Below, in pieces: positions 44,857 through 54,783 of a stretch of 64,000 nucleotides of DNA (position 1 is its first letter; each line of letters begins with the position of its first letter). The translations under genes and the position numbers were made by a program. The notes beneath the pieces were generated by a model. The model was not told the origin of the DNA, did no database searches, and saw nothing but the letters and a program-made list of their open reading frames with translations. Where the stretch lies: the NCBI GenBank assembly GCA_011032825.1, contig JAADJZ010000021.1:248001-312000 (forward strand). The letters are read 5' to 3'. Origin of the DNA: Massariosphaeria phaeospora (Eukaryota; Ascomycota; Dothideomycetes; Pleosporales).

Positions 44857-46026
44857 AACCGGCTTACGACTCTGCTCCCCTGACACAATACTAGATTTCC
44901 TCGTAGCTATTATTGCGCTTCCCCGACGATCCATGTCGCCGACATGCCTCAATGTCAGGCCCAAAAGCCAAGCGGCCTATCCCTCCATTTCCTCTAAATT
45001 TCTGACAAGAGTTAGCGTCTTTCTTATATACCTCGGCCTGGTACCATACCACGGTTTTTTCTGGCGTTTCGGAAGTGTTCTCCATACATGTTTGGCAATT
45101 CATAATGCTCGAGCAGGCGCAAAATGGGTATTCCCACAATTCGCTTTCGATCCGTCTTCTACTTCAAATAGTACTGTACGTTGACGGTGTAATCTTCTCT
45201 CCGGCTGTTTCTCTCCTCGCTGTTGTCTACTTGGGTAACTTTCAGTCTTCTTGTCTGTCGCTACTAGACTTTCTTTACATTAACAATCGGCTACATCAGG
45301 CCACTTACTCCCCGAGTCCCGGCATAGAGAGGAGGTGTAGAATGAAGGGAGGCGAGAAGGCGGTGTAGGGGAGGCGCTCGTTGGCTCGACTTTCTCATAT
45401 TTGTCTCACTTATACCACTGGTGTTTTGTTCTGCTGGCTGTGCATTTGCATGGCGGAAGTTGACTTCCACGAGAAACTCGTTGTGTGGGCTCTTGGAGCA
45501 TCACCAGCTCCGCTGATATGCGAGGGGGAGAAATGATCATGCATGTCATTTCGGTTATGGGCTAGAAATTCGCTTCGGCGCACAGGGTGCCTAATCTATG
45601 CGACATTTTTGGGGCTGCAGCTTGCGCCCGCTATTTCTTCATGTTTTTCTGACTCTTTGTAATGCTCGTGCTGTTTCTCTGGACTAAGTTATATGGCGCG
45701 ATGGAGCGTGCCAGATGAGCTGTTCTTGAGGAAACGGACCCTCTAGCACAGTAACGACAGATCCGTGCGCCTCTAACACAATGATCCCAACGCAGCAATA
45801 TAACTCTACAAAGCTACATTTCTATATCAACTTCCTACAAACTTGGGTATAAGCACACCTACAAGATACAAGAGAATATCCAGGTTATAGATAGTAACGA
45901 GTTCAGAGTTGCATTTTATCGCGTTTAGCCTCAGTTGCGTTCCCGTAGGAGTTTGTCTTGGCAAGGAAGGAACTATTGCTAGCTCTCTGTAGGCACCACC
46001 GCGTAGACTAACCAGGCGCTCTGCCC
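44857..46026. other. Intergenic, 1.2 kb
   Basis: 3' region of the C2H2 gene. Short ORFs only; nothing recognised. Confidence 0.5.
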
Positions 46027-46170
46027 ACAATGTCACTATTCGGAGAAATAGGTCGCCGACGTGCTGAAGGAGAGTGGCCTCGAGATTGTCAGCCGCGCAA
46101 CATTTCGACAATGTCACTGTTCGAAGTGAGAAACAAGTCGCCGATGTGCTGAAGGAGAGTGGCTTCGATT
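46027..46170 (+). repeat. Diverged tandem duplication of about 60 bp
   Basis: 46027-46086 and 46108-46170 both read ACAATGTCACTRTTCG, then, after a gapped stretch, GTCGCCGAYGTGCTGAAGGAGAGTGGCYTCGA. They are separated by about 21 bp. The second copy lies in the remnant of a metallo-beta-lactamase-like gene. Confidence 0.85.
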
Positions 46171-46896
46171 TGTGCGGTGCAGAAGCTATAACCTAGAGGT
46201 AATCATTGCCTGATACCATTGTAGCCACCTGAACCACCTTACTGTCGGCGGCAGCTATAGACTACTTTCAAGATAGCAGCTTCTACATCCTGAACGCGCC
46301 TAGGGTACATGTTTACTTGCTTTCCACTATGATTACGCGATTTCCTCGCTAACCTATCTACTCAAGCACTCGCTCGGGCACCTTAACGCGCTCGCTCCAA
46401 CATCGAGTAATCCCGATACGTTCAGAATCCTTGCTGCCGACAACGTCCACCTCGGCGAAGAGATTCGGCCTTCAGACGCACTACCGCACCCCGACCCCAT
46501 CGATGTTCACGGCATCGAGCCCCGTCCGTGACCTGCCAACACTTACTAGCATCCATCCGCTCTACTTACCTATCCACTTCGCCATTCCTTGGACTGGACG
46601 CCTGTTTCCCTGATCACGTAGAAGACGCTGAGCGCACCATACGGCTTATACAAGGGTATGATGCCGACCCCAGGGTGTCCGTTGTGTTTACTCACGATAC
46701 CTCGATATATAGTGTTGTGGAGTTATCTCCAGAATCTGCAAACGGGTGGGAAGACGAAAGGTTGGGAAGACAAAGCTTTGTCGAGTTTCTTGCCTCGCCT
46801 TCGACACGTCGCGAAGGACGATGGTTCATCCGGTTGAGAGAGCCGGGGCTTCGGTTCGAGATTGGAGACAGTCTCTTACGGAAACGGGGCCTCTAG
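46117..46896 (+). pseudogene. Decayed metallo-beta-lactamase-fold hydrolase gene
   Basis: Pieces of one protein family occur in order but in broken frames. 46117-46195 reads KQVADVLKESGFDL and ends at a TAG. 46253-46300 reads DYFQDSSFYILNAPR, and after an intron-like stretch (about 46302-46372, GTACAT...GCTAAC...TCAAG) continues HSLGHLNALAPTSSNPDTF, then GEEIRPSDALPHP, to a TGA at about 46525. A shifted frame resumes QHLLASIRSTYLSTSPFLGL, DHVEDAERTIRLIQGYDADPRV and VVELSPESANGWEDE to a stop at 46896. This matches fungal MBL-fold proteins as I recall them, except that the HxHxDH metal-binding region is missing and PGH has become PRH. The gene cannot encode an active enzyme as it stands. Confidence 0.75.
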
Positions 46897-47556
46897 GATT
46901 AAGGCTGAACACGTTAGGATATCAGTCTTTATTAGGAGACTACCTACACGTTAGATTTTATCCTGTGTTATGTAGTATTTTGAGAGGCGCGTAGATCTAA
47001 CTTCGTAGTACTAGAGGTTATCTTAGTAGATGCAAGGAGGGTTGCCCTTATCTTCGCGAAACCTCTGCTGTAAGTCCAGGTCCAAGATGTAATGATATCC
47101 ACTAGAGTTCCACATAAGAGTCTTGCTTGTATTAGACTACAATCTTCGCTATCTCCGTCCTTCTTGCTTCCAGTCATTTCTATTATTATGCGCGCGTGGA
47201 AAGACAGCAGAGTTGTTACTGCTGTAAGGATGGCATTTTAGGAGAAAGAAGAAGACAAAACGAGCGCTAATGTGTAGACTGAAATCTCGTGGTGCTTAGC
47301 TATTACTTCGTTGGGATGGTGTAGACCTGAGATCCCGTGGTGCTTAATTATTACTTCATTAGGATGGTTGCTAGTGTACTGGGCTGTTGGGCTAATTGGA
47401 GCTTGGGGCTGGTTGCCCTGTTGGAGCTGTTAGTTAGACAACGGTCTCAGATCGAAACAGATAAAGTCAGTCAACACCGATTTTTAATAATTACGCCCCA
47501 TCTCGTTGCTTGAGTTCTCTTTTCCTAACGACATACCTGCCGTTGCTGCACAAAAG
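46897..47556. other. Intergenic, 660 bp
   Basis: Upstream region of the astacin-type protease; contains the tandem duplication at 47272-47368. Confidence 0.5.
47272..47368 (+). repeat. Tandem duplication, two copies of about 48 bp
   Basis: 47272-47320 and 47321-47368 share GTAGAC-TGARATCYCGTGG, TGCTTARYTATTACTTC and RTTRGGATGGT. Apart from one or two indel positions all differences are transitions. Confidence 0.85.
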
Positions 47557-48769
47557 ATGTGGACTCCCTTACTCTTTATTTGCATATCGATCGAAGCCAC
47601 GCTAGCTTCCTCACGTCTCCATCGACGACACGATCATCGACACGCGGATCCCATATTGAGTGATGTGGCCGAAGTCTCGAATGCCACAGTCCTTCCCCGA
47701 TGGGTAGACGGCTATCGAATCCCGCTACAGACGAAGCCTTGGCCCACGATGCTTAACACCAAGCAAAACACCTACTACACACCTTTCTATTACTGTTTCA
47801 GAGACGCGAAAACAAAGAAGACCCATGAGGGAGTCTTCCAAAAGGGTTTGGATATTTGGCGCGACAGTATAGGTCGAGCTAGCGCGCAAAATGGGCATAA
47901 TGTTTTCATTGAGCTGTGGAGTGAGCATGGCGGCATTTGTAGGGACGGCGGCAAATGGTACCCCGGAATCCCTAGTGCCGTAATAGAGATCCAAGAAAAA
48001 GAAGATGCGGGTCCAATGGCGACCACTGGATTCCACCCAGGACGTGAAGAAGGAAGACACAATATGATACTTCGCACTGGGGAAGTGTTAGAACCAGAAG
48101 TAGTGGCGCACGAGTGGGGTAAGCAGTCTCCATCCTAAATTGAAAGGCGATCCACCGTACTGACAAGTCTGGTACTAGGCCATATCATGGGAATGGTAAG
48201 TCAACCCACAACTCATACTCCTCTACAACCTCTGACTTGTCTTTTTTTGCGCAGTTTCACGAACAAAAACGGACTGGCCCGGATCGAGGTATGTTTCTTT
48301 ACCCATAGTTTTTCTCTGGCTTGACGTTTCCTGACCATCTAAAGAAAAGGCGGGCCTGCGCTTCAAATTAGAGAACATATACGGCTACGAGGCAGCACTC
48401 GCGACATGGCACGAAAAGTACCCCACTGCCGAAGCTCAGGCAGCAAACCCCTTCGAGAACGTCCTTGAGGATATGAAATTCGCCACGGAGCTTGACTGGA
48501 ATATCCTGAACAACTCCGTACTGCGGAAATTCGATAAGTGGGTTTTGGGTAAAAGCGACGAATTGGATTTCGACAGTATCATGATGTATGCAAGTTGGCA
48601 AACCGCAAAGGATGGCGTGGCTTGTCTTAACGGGGATCTAAGCAAATGCGCTATGGTCAGGGTGGTTGATGGCCAGGAAAAATTTATAAAACAGAACATG
48701 AAGCCGTCCAAGGGGGATGTGGAATGGGTGAAGAAGAGGTATCCGTGGTTGGGAGACGACGATTGTTGA
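47557..48769 (+). CDS. Secreted astacin-type (M12A-like) zinc metallopeptidase, 345 aa
   Basis: Four exons: 47557-48118, 48179-48195 (17 nt), 48255-48288 (34 nt) and 48345-48769. The ATG at 47557 gives a signal peptide (MWTPLLFICISIEATLASS). Splicing creates the zinc site HEWGHIMGMFHE, a full HExxHxxGxxHE metzincin motif split over three exons, and SIMMYAS near residue 285 serves as the Met-turn. The pro-region-like part ends before YCFRDAKTKKTHEGVFQKGL, the usual start of the catalytic fold. The family cleaves proteins outside the cell; for a fungus, nutrition or host interaction are possible but not shown. The last intron uses a CTAAAG acceptor (exon from 48345), which keeps DREKAGLRFKLENIYGY in frame. 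Stop 48767-48769. Confidence 0.88.
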
Positions 48770-50451
48770 GTATCAGGACTCCAGAGTTTTTGTTCGTCCG
48801 AATCTAGTGGCAGACAAGTGTATCTTGGCTGCGGTTTATCGGGGAGCGATATGGCCAAAGAGAGTAGCAAGCCGACAGCGAGATGGAAGCTGGTGTATGA
48901 TAGTTACGTTGCGAAGCTATTCTTGTAAGCCTTGCGAAAACAACCATGATTGAGGCAATACAAACCCAAAGATCAGGACTTACAGACTTTGAACATCGCT
49001 ATGTACCATCGTCAATTATTGGATTGCTCACCCCCTTGACATAATCCGTTTCCGATGCGCACCTACAGTACTAGGTCAAAAGCATCCGGACAATACGTTC
49101 TGCCTGAGAATACCGAGTTTGTCTCGATACTTTTGACGAGCAACTGTGACCAAGCATCCCCTCTATCTACAAGCCCTACTAGACATTACTTAGTATACTA
49201 GATACGATAGGGCTTTGTAGGGATAGAGGTATACTGTCTACTTCTTACTCAAATCTCCTATGCTGTCAGGAGGATCGCCGAAAGCCTGTCTCTATTGGAA
49301 ATGAATTCTGCGAGGGGATGCGCTAGGACTTCAGATTCAGAGGAGGATCCGGGCCTAGGTACGACCTTTTCAGGGCAGCATTGAAGCCAGCATACTGAGT
49401 CAACGGGACTGTGTAAAGGGAATAACAGTTTGCTTCAAGAGAGTGTGTTAGATTTGCGGCACTCTTAGTTTTGCTGGGTGCGTGTGGGAGAGTCCGCAAT
49501 GAATTTGACGTCGGAGTGGAGACATTCTTTTTCGGATTACGTAATCTGAACTCTACATCTCATATTGTCTTGTTACTCATGTTTCTCTCTTTCCACCATC
49601 CCCTCCTCATCGCAACCTATCCTCGCTAAGTGCTTCCTAGTTATACAGACCGGAAGACTTGTGCCCTTATGGATAATCTAGTAACTCCGTACCAGCGCGT
49701 CATATTCTGCTCGTGTAATGTGACGGGCGGCCCCCAACAAGGCGAACCACTCCCCAATTCACCAACGTGTCACCAACAACTTCATCCTAGAGGCTATCCG
49801 TCACGGTTAGGTTTCAGGGAACCCCGAGGACACCGGGGCGTAACAATGCGATGATCCATCTCAGCCTTGTTCAAACTAGTTCACGCCCCCATTTCATTGG
49901 CGTTGTCGCGCATCCTGTGCTCAAGATGCTCCAGGCAGCAACGGTAGGTCCAATCCTTCGCGCAGAGTTTGGAAACACGGTATGCGGAGATGCGAGGCTG
50001 TGCCAGTGTGAGTGGCAGGGGGCCACAGGATCGATGCGCCGCTGTTGTTGTGAGGGTGGCACAGTTGGGCGGCGGTACGCCCTGGGGAACGGCGCCTAGA
50101 TGCCCAGGTGGTATAGAAGTACGGTGCCAGGCTGTTTTACTTATTGTATCCTCCTCTGTCCTTCTTAATCCTCATCGCCTCTAGTATCTTCAAGACATTT
50201 CCATCGGAGCCAGCCCTGGGATCTCTTCCTAGTCGACCTATCACAGCCTGGAGCATCGCATCACGTGACCGCACCTGCCTTCACCAACGCTTAGAGCAAA
50301 CGCTCTTTCCGACTGACGTCGCGGCCACCCCACCGTGCAACCCCACCTCCGCACTTTCTCTTTGCACCTTCTCTTCGCTCTCGACCCACGCACACACAAC
50401 AAACCCCGCGCATAGGCTGTCACCCGCCAAATTTAGGCGCAATCACTCAGT
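48770..50451. other. Intergenic, 1.7 kb, with dispersed repeat copy C
   Basis: Contains copy C of the dispersed repeat. Otherwise no gene recognised. Confidence 0.5.
49168..49316 (+). repeat. Dispersed repeat, copy C
   Basis: Best match to copy A: TACAAG-CCTACT, ACTTAGTATACTAGATAC, TAGGGCTTTGTAG-GATA, TACTTCTTAC, CTCCTATGCTGTCAGGAGGAT and AATGAATTCTG, in the same order and orientation. Confidence 0.8.
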
Positions 50452-51055
50452 ATGCCCTCTCCAGTCGTCAACTTCGCCCTTCGTGGTGCTCAGGCCCTGT
50501 TTTCGATTGTTGTCATTGCTCTCTCCGTCACCTTGATCAAGGGCCAAGTCTACAAGAAAGACCAACCCGCCACCTTCGGTTTCTCCGTCTTCGTGGGCGC
50601 CATTTCCCTGCTAGGCGCTCTGCTCGGCATTGCCGCACATTGGCTCGACGTCCTGCAGAGCATCATCGGTGTGGCAATAGACGTTCTGATTCTGATCATC
50701 AATCTTGCTGGAGGCGTTGTAAGTCTCCGAACACGTCGCTTGCGTCCTGGAAAATAGCTAACGTGCACGGCAGCTCATCGCTGTCAAGCTCAAAGGCATT
50801 GACTGCATGAGTGAAGACGTCCTAGAGCGACTCAAGATGAAGAACAATAGTCTACTCAACGGAGGCTGTTATGAAGAGAAGAACCAGGTTTACTGCCGAA
50901 ATACTGTCATCTTACGTGGAGAAGTTCTCAACTCGCGCTGCAAGGAAAACCAGGCCAATTCCGCCTTCATGTTCCTCACACTCATTGTCCTGCTCGCCGC
51001 TGCCACCGTCACCTTCCTGAACATGAAGCATACGGTAAAGCTCGGCAGACGCTAG
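50452..51055 (+). CDS. MARVEL-type four-span membrane protein, 182 aa
   Basis: Exons 50452-50718 and 50774-51055; the intron (55 nt) has GTAAGT, TAGCTAAC and GGCAG, and the join gives NLAGGVLIAVKLKG. Four hydrophobic spans: about residues 8-30, 40-62, 66-92 and 148-170. Between spans 3 and 4 lies a loop with conserved-looking cysteines (DCMSEDVLERL, GGCYEEKNQVYCRN). FALRGAQALFSIVVIALS is a typical opening of fungal MARVEL/Nce102-like membrane-associating proteins, which sit in the plasma membrane or vesicles and help organise membrane domains. The specific role is not predictable. Confidence 0.82.
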
Positions 51056-51646
51056 AACCCACGGCGCTTGTCGCAGAAGGAGGCCGCTCTCACCCCCTCG
51101 TGTACACCACACACCAGCTGCGGTTCATACGTTCTTCATGGGGAGTTGTTTCGGGGTTTCCGGATTCTGGCGCGGCGTCTGGGCGGAACGTTTATGGAGG
51201 CCGGCATATACCCCCATTTCACTCGTTTATCACCTGTGAGACAGACCATGGGTTCGCTCTCAGTGCAATGGAGTTCTAGCGAAAAAGGAAGGTGTTAGCT
51301 AAAGGATATTGAACACAATTCACGATTTCAAACTGGCTCAGATAAATCAGACTGCATGGTGGCGTATCCGGGACGCTGGTAGGAAACTAAATGCACCGAT
51401 GCGTCTGACGTTGCGAGCGCAGGTAAGGCTGAAGCACAACATACGCCTCACGACAGCATAGACACATCACTCAAGCACCCAATACGATGATCCGTTCGAG
51501 AATCCATAGTCAGTATTCATCTGCTAGATACCCGTTCCCAAATTCCCACCGATCCACCATAACACCGCTTCCCAAATGCAACCTGTGCCCAAACTCCAGC
51601 CTCATCTCTTCAGCCGCGAGGTCTCATCCGCCCCGAAGTGATGTCC
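51056..51646. other. Intergenic between convergent genes, 590 bp
   Basis: 3' regions of the MARVEL gene (+) and the zinc-ribbon microprotein gene (-). Nothing else seen. Confidence 0.5.
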
Positions 51647-51829
51647 CTAAACAGGGCAGGACTACAGCATATACCACAGCAATCAGTACAAGGAGCAAGT
51701 TCATAAACAATGGTGTTTACTCACGCTGCCGCAAGAGCCGCAAGTCTTCTCGCCGCCATCGATGGTCGAGCCGCACTTGGGGCAGCTGCTGTCGTGGAAG
51801 TTGACGAGGGCGATGGTGGTGGTCTGCAT
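51647..51829 (-). CDS. Zinc-ribbon microprotein, 39 aa, two exons
   Basis: Exon 1 is 51829-51725 (105 nt, exactly 35 codons, MQTTTIALVNFHDSSCPKCG then STIDGGEKTCGSCGS). It is followed by GTGAGT, a GTACTGAT branch-like site and TGCTGTAG, giving a 63-nt intron. Exon 2 is 51661-51647, only 15 nt: SCPV and TAG. The product has two CxxC pairs (CPKC and CGSC) plus a last cysteine near the end, enough to bind one zinc. I recall similar tiny proteins in other filamentous ascomycetes, but have no named family. The exact phase, the strong splice sites and the immediate stop argue that it is real. Function unknown. Confidence 0.72.
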
Positions 51830-52205
51830 ATTTGGATAGAAGTGTTTGGCTGGGGAGGGTTTGTGTGATGTTATATTGTGTCTTGTTGGAGATGTGGTTG
51901 TTGTTGGAGTAATATGAGCTATGGAGCGGGGTGGTGGGGTTGATAAAGTAAAAGGCAGCTTCTGGCGCGCATGGCAAGGGGAGCTAATGCATGCACATGT
52001 CAGTTGACGGGCTGCGCGGCAGAGGCGCCGGGCATTGTGATTGGGTGAGGCGGGAGTGGGCAGCGTGGGATGGGGTGTTGGCGATTCCGTGCGATAGGGT
52101 GGTATGTCTAACGGGTGTTTAGAGAAGGAGTAGGTGAAGAGGAGGATATTGGACAGAACGTTGCTGACGAACAAATCGGCTTCAACATGCTGCTGCATTC
52201 GATTA
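51830..52205. other. Intergenic, 376 bp
   Basis: Upstream region of the microprotein gene and 3' region of the methyltransferase gene, both on the minus strand. A 165-codon open frame spanning 51701-52198 is a chance extension of the microprotein frame. Confidence 0.5.
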
Positions 52206-53033
52206 TCATGGCTTTACGTAACATATGACCTGACCATGCAGAACGGACAGCCAGCCGTCTCCCTTCTGCTCGAGCTCTCTCCACGTGGCGGATATCTCCT
52301 GTAGGTCCTTCTCAGTTGCGAGACCGCTCTCCAGAACCCGGTCTCTGAAGTCGCTCTGCGTCGTCCTGTCGGCCCAGAGCCCGCACCAGAAGGCCCTCTC
52401 GTCTGGCGTACTAAACAGCCATGTTCCGATACTGGCTTCAATATCAGCCCTTGCAAACCCCGCATCCATAGCAACAGCATGTAGCTTCTTGCCTATAGTC
52501 GGGTCGCACCCGAGGCTTCGTGCGACAGCGAGGTACAAGTCCAGCCACTTTCGTAAGCCTGGCAGCTCGGGGTACCAGTTTGTGTTTGCGAAGTCTACGT
52601 CTCGAATAGCGACGATGCCGCCTGGTTTCGTGAGCCGCTTCATCGCTTTCAGTGCGCCTAGCGGATCTTGCAGATGCTGCAGCACTTGATGCGCGTGCAC
52701 GATGTCGAACGCTCCCTCTTTGACTCCTTCTAGCTTTTGCCATTCGAAGACATCTCCCACCTCGAAGCGCACGTTTGTGATCCCCTTCTCCTCCGCGTGT
52801 TTCCTAGCTTTCTCTATGACGTCGGCCGACGGGTCGATGGCTAGAACTGAGCCTTGCGGAACGCGGGAGGCGAGATCGACGGTGATTGTGCCAGGGCCGC
52901 AGCCAATATCGAGGATCGTGATAGAAGCGTCGGACAGGTAGGGAATGACATGCGGGCACGAGTTTTCGACTGTGCGCCAGCTGTGTGACCGGAGGACTGA
53001 GGCGTGGTGACCGTGGAGGTATGGCCCTGACAT
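52206..53033 (-). CDS. SAM-dependent methyltransferase, UbiE/type-11 class, 275 aa
   Basis: Starts at the first in-frame ATG (53033, MSGPYLHGHHASVLRSHSWR); the frame is open farther upstream but lacks an ATG. Motif I is ITILDIGCGPGTITVDLA (about residues 38-55), followed by VLAIDPSADVIEKAR, EVGDVFEW, the acidic/post-motif II FDIVHAHQVLQHL and post-motif III LTKPGGIVAIRDVD. This is the Methyltransf_11/25 class that methylates small molecules; the substrate cannot be told from the sequence. A single exon. No tailoring-enzyme cluster lies around it, so a stand-alone metabolic role is likely. Confidence 0.85.
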   Translation of the reverse strand: MSGPYLHGHHASVLRSHSWRTVENSCPHVIPYLSDASITILDIGCGPGTITVDLASRVPQGSVLAIDPSADVIEKARKHAEEKGITNVRFEVGDVFEWQKLEGVKEGAFDIVHAHQVLQHLQDPLGALKAMKRLTKPGGIVAIRDVDFANTNWYPELPGLRKWLDLYLAVARSLGCDPTIGKKLHAVAMDAGFARADIEASIGTWLFSTPDERAFWCGLWADRTTQSDFRDRVLESGLATEKDLQEISATWRELEQKGDGWLSVLHGQVICYVKP

Positions 53034-53552
53034 TGTAGTGGTAGTTGCTATCCTGTGTGTCCAGCTTGAAATTCTGGGTTTGCTAGGTTTGTCGGCGATA
53101 GCTGTCAACGAGGTAGCTGGAGAGGGAGGGGGAGTATCCGAGATGTAACACTATATGCTAGTCGCTGCGAGAACGGAGTCATCATGCGCATTGCACCGTT
53201 CTTCCTATCGCCGTTGCTAGTGACAACGATGAAGATGACATGGGGAGGAGTCGCGCAGCCGCGGGCTCTCCACTGTCCAGGTCCGATATCGGTGCTAACG
53301 ATTGGTAAGTTATTATGTAATCGACAGCGCTGCTACTTCCAAGTTTAACGTTTTTCACGGTCGTAATCTCATCTACCATTCATGTGCTCCTAGGAATAAG
53401 TTACATGTACACGATAGACCACCGGATCTTTGTCTTTCCATCCCCAACACGCCATGTCCACATCGTCATCGTAGCCACTCCAATTCTTAGCCGGCGTAAA
53501 CAACCTCACAGTCTCGAGTTGCCTCGAGTACAACGACATATACCGGCTAACG
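53034..53552. other. Intergenic, 519 bp
   Basis: Upstream of the methyltransferase gene. Nothing recognised. Confidence 0.5.
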
Positions 53553-54430
53553 TCATGAGCCATAAGATTCTGCGAGTGCAGCCAACAAGTCCGTGGCATA
53601 CTGTCCTTCCACCTCCATGAGCTCTTTGTGGCCGTCATCAAGCTCAAAATACTTGAATCGCAACGCGATGAACTCGACCACCATCAGCCTCAATGGATCG
53701 ATCTTTCCGTATGCTCTGTCGGGGATACAGTTGTTATTGTAGGCGAAGTAAGCGAGTTGGTTGATTGAGCCCACGGACCGTGCAAAGAGAGTATATGTGC
53801 TAAGTGCCTTGTGGATGTTGCGCAGCGCTAGGGCTTGAAGTGAGTCTATGAGGTATTGGCCTGCGAAGGCATAGAGTCGAGCATGACCGAGGAACACGGA
53901 CGTAAAGTCTTGCCTCCAAGAGTTGCCAACAGCTTGAGTAGAGTCTTGGGAGTGTTTGTACTGGGCCATGAACCGCTGTATAATTTTCATCTTTTCTGGT
54001 CGAAACCAACAGTAGTAGTCTTTGCCCTCGCCTTTGATGTGGTAGTTTTCCTCAGCCAGTGAATCAGCTACCCGAAAAAAGTCTTTGGTAATATCCAATT
54101 TGGCATCGGAGAACTTCTTTGGCTTTGGTAACTTATATTCACCACGGTACGCGAACTCACTAATCCGCTCGAAGTCTTCTACCTCCAGTTCCAGAAACAC
54201 CGCGGTATTCTCCTGGCCCTCCCTCATAGGTCCATGGACAATACAATCAAGAGTAGGCGAGAGTGCAGCGATGGCTCCAGTGTGCACGGTGAACGCCACC
54301 TCATACTCGCCGATGAGGAAGGTGAACTGCTTGGAACGAAGGAACCTGCACCGAATTAGTCATTGCTGAGCATCCAATCCAACAAGGGAAATAGATTGGC
54401 GTCAACCTACTCTGCGAACGAGGGCACCAT
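53553..54430 (-). CDS. BTB/POZ-domain protein, 270 aa
   Basis: Exon 1 is tiny, 54430-54411 (20 nt, MVPSFA plus two bases), exon 2 is 54345-53553. The intron (65 nt, GTAGGT...GTGCAG) joins MVPSFAEFLRSKQFTFLIGE, followed by YEVAFTVHTGAIAALSPTLD, a normal fungal BTB start (the F-x-V-H pattern and the SP before a hydrophobic helix). DFERISEFAYRGEY is the second typical BTB block. The rest is helical with no motif I recognise. Such proteins dimerise and often act as Cul3 adaptors, but in fungi most are uncharacterised. Confidence 0.82.
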
Positions 54431-54783
54431 GGTGTTCGTTCGTTGTGCCTGGGAAGGAAGAGGTGCTGTAGTGGGAGAGGATGTGTCCAGAAGCTTGAGA
54501 TGGTCAAGGACAAGCCAAACTTTGATTGGAATAACAAGCCTATGACTAGACCAAAGGAAAGGTAAATACGTGGGGTTTTCCTGGCTACCAGAGATATCTG
54601 AAACTGATGTATCCACCAAACCACCCAACAACACAACACAGAACCCTCAATCCTAATCAAGAGTGGCATCTAATTACTGTGCGCTAAAATAGCACGAAGA
54701 GTTGGGTCTCCTTCCTCTCTCCCTCTCAAAAAACTAAAACTAAACCATGGGTATATACTCCTAATACACCATTGTCCCTACCC
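54431..54783. other. Intergenic, 353 bp
   Basis: Upstream of the BTB gene and 3' of the septin-like gene. Nothing recognised. Confidence 0.5.

Noticed and set aside
51701..52198. 165-codon minus-strand ORF
   Set aside because: Only its last part (the zinc-ribbon microprotein from ATG 51829) looks coding; the upstream part is low-complexity and Pro/Thr/Ser-rich.
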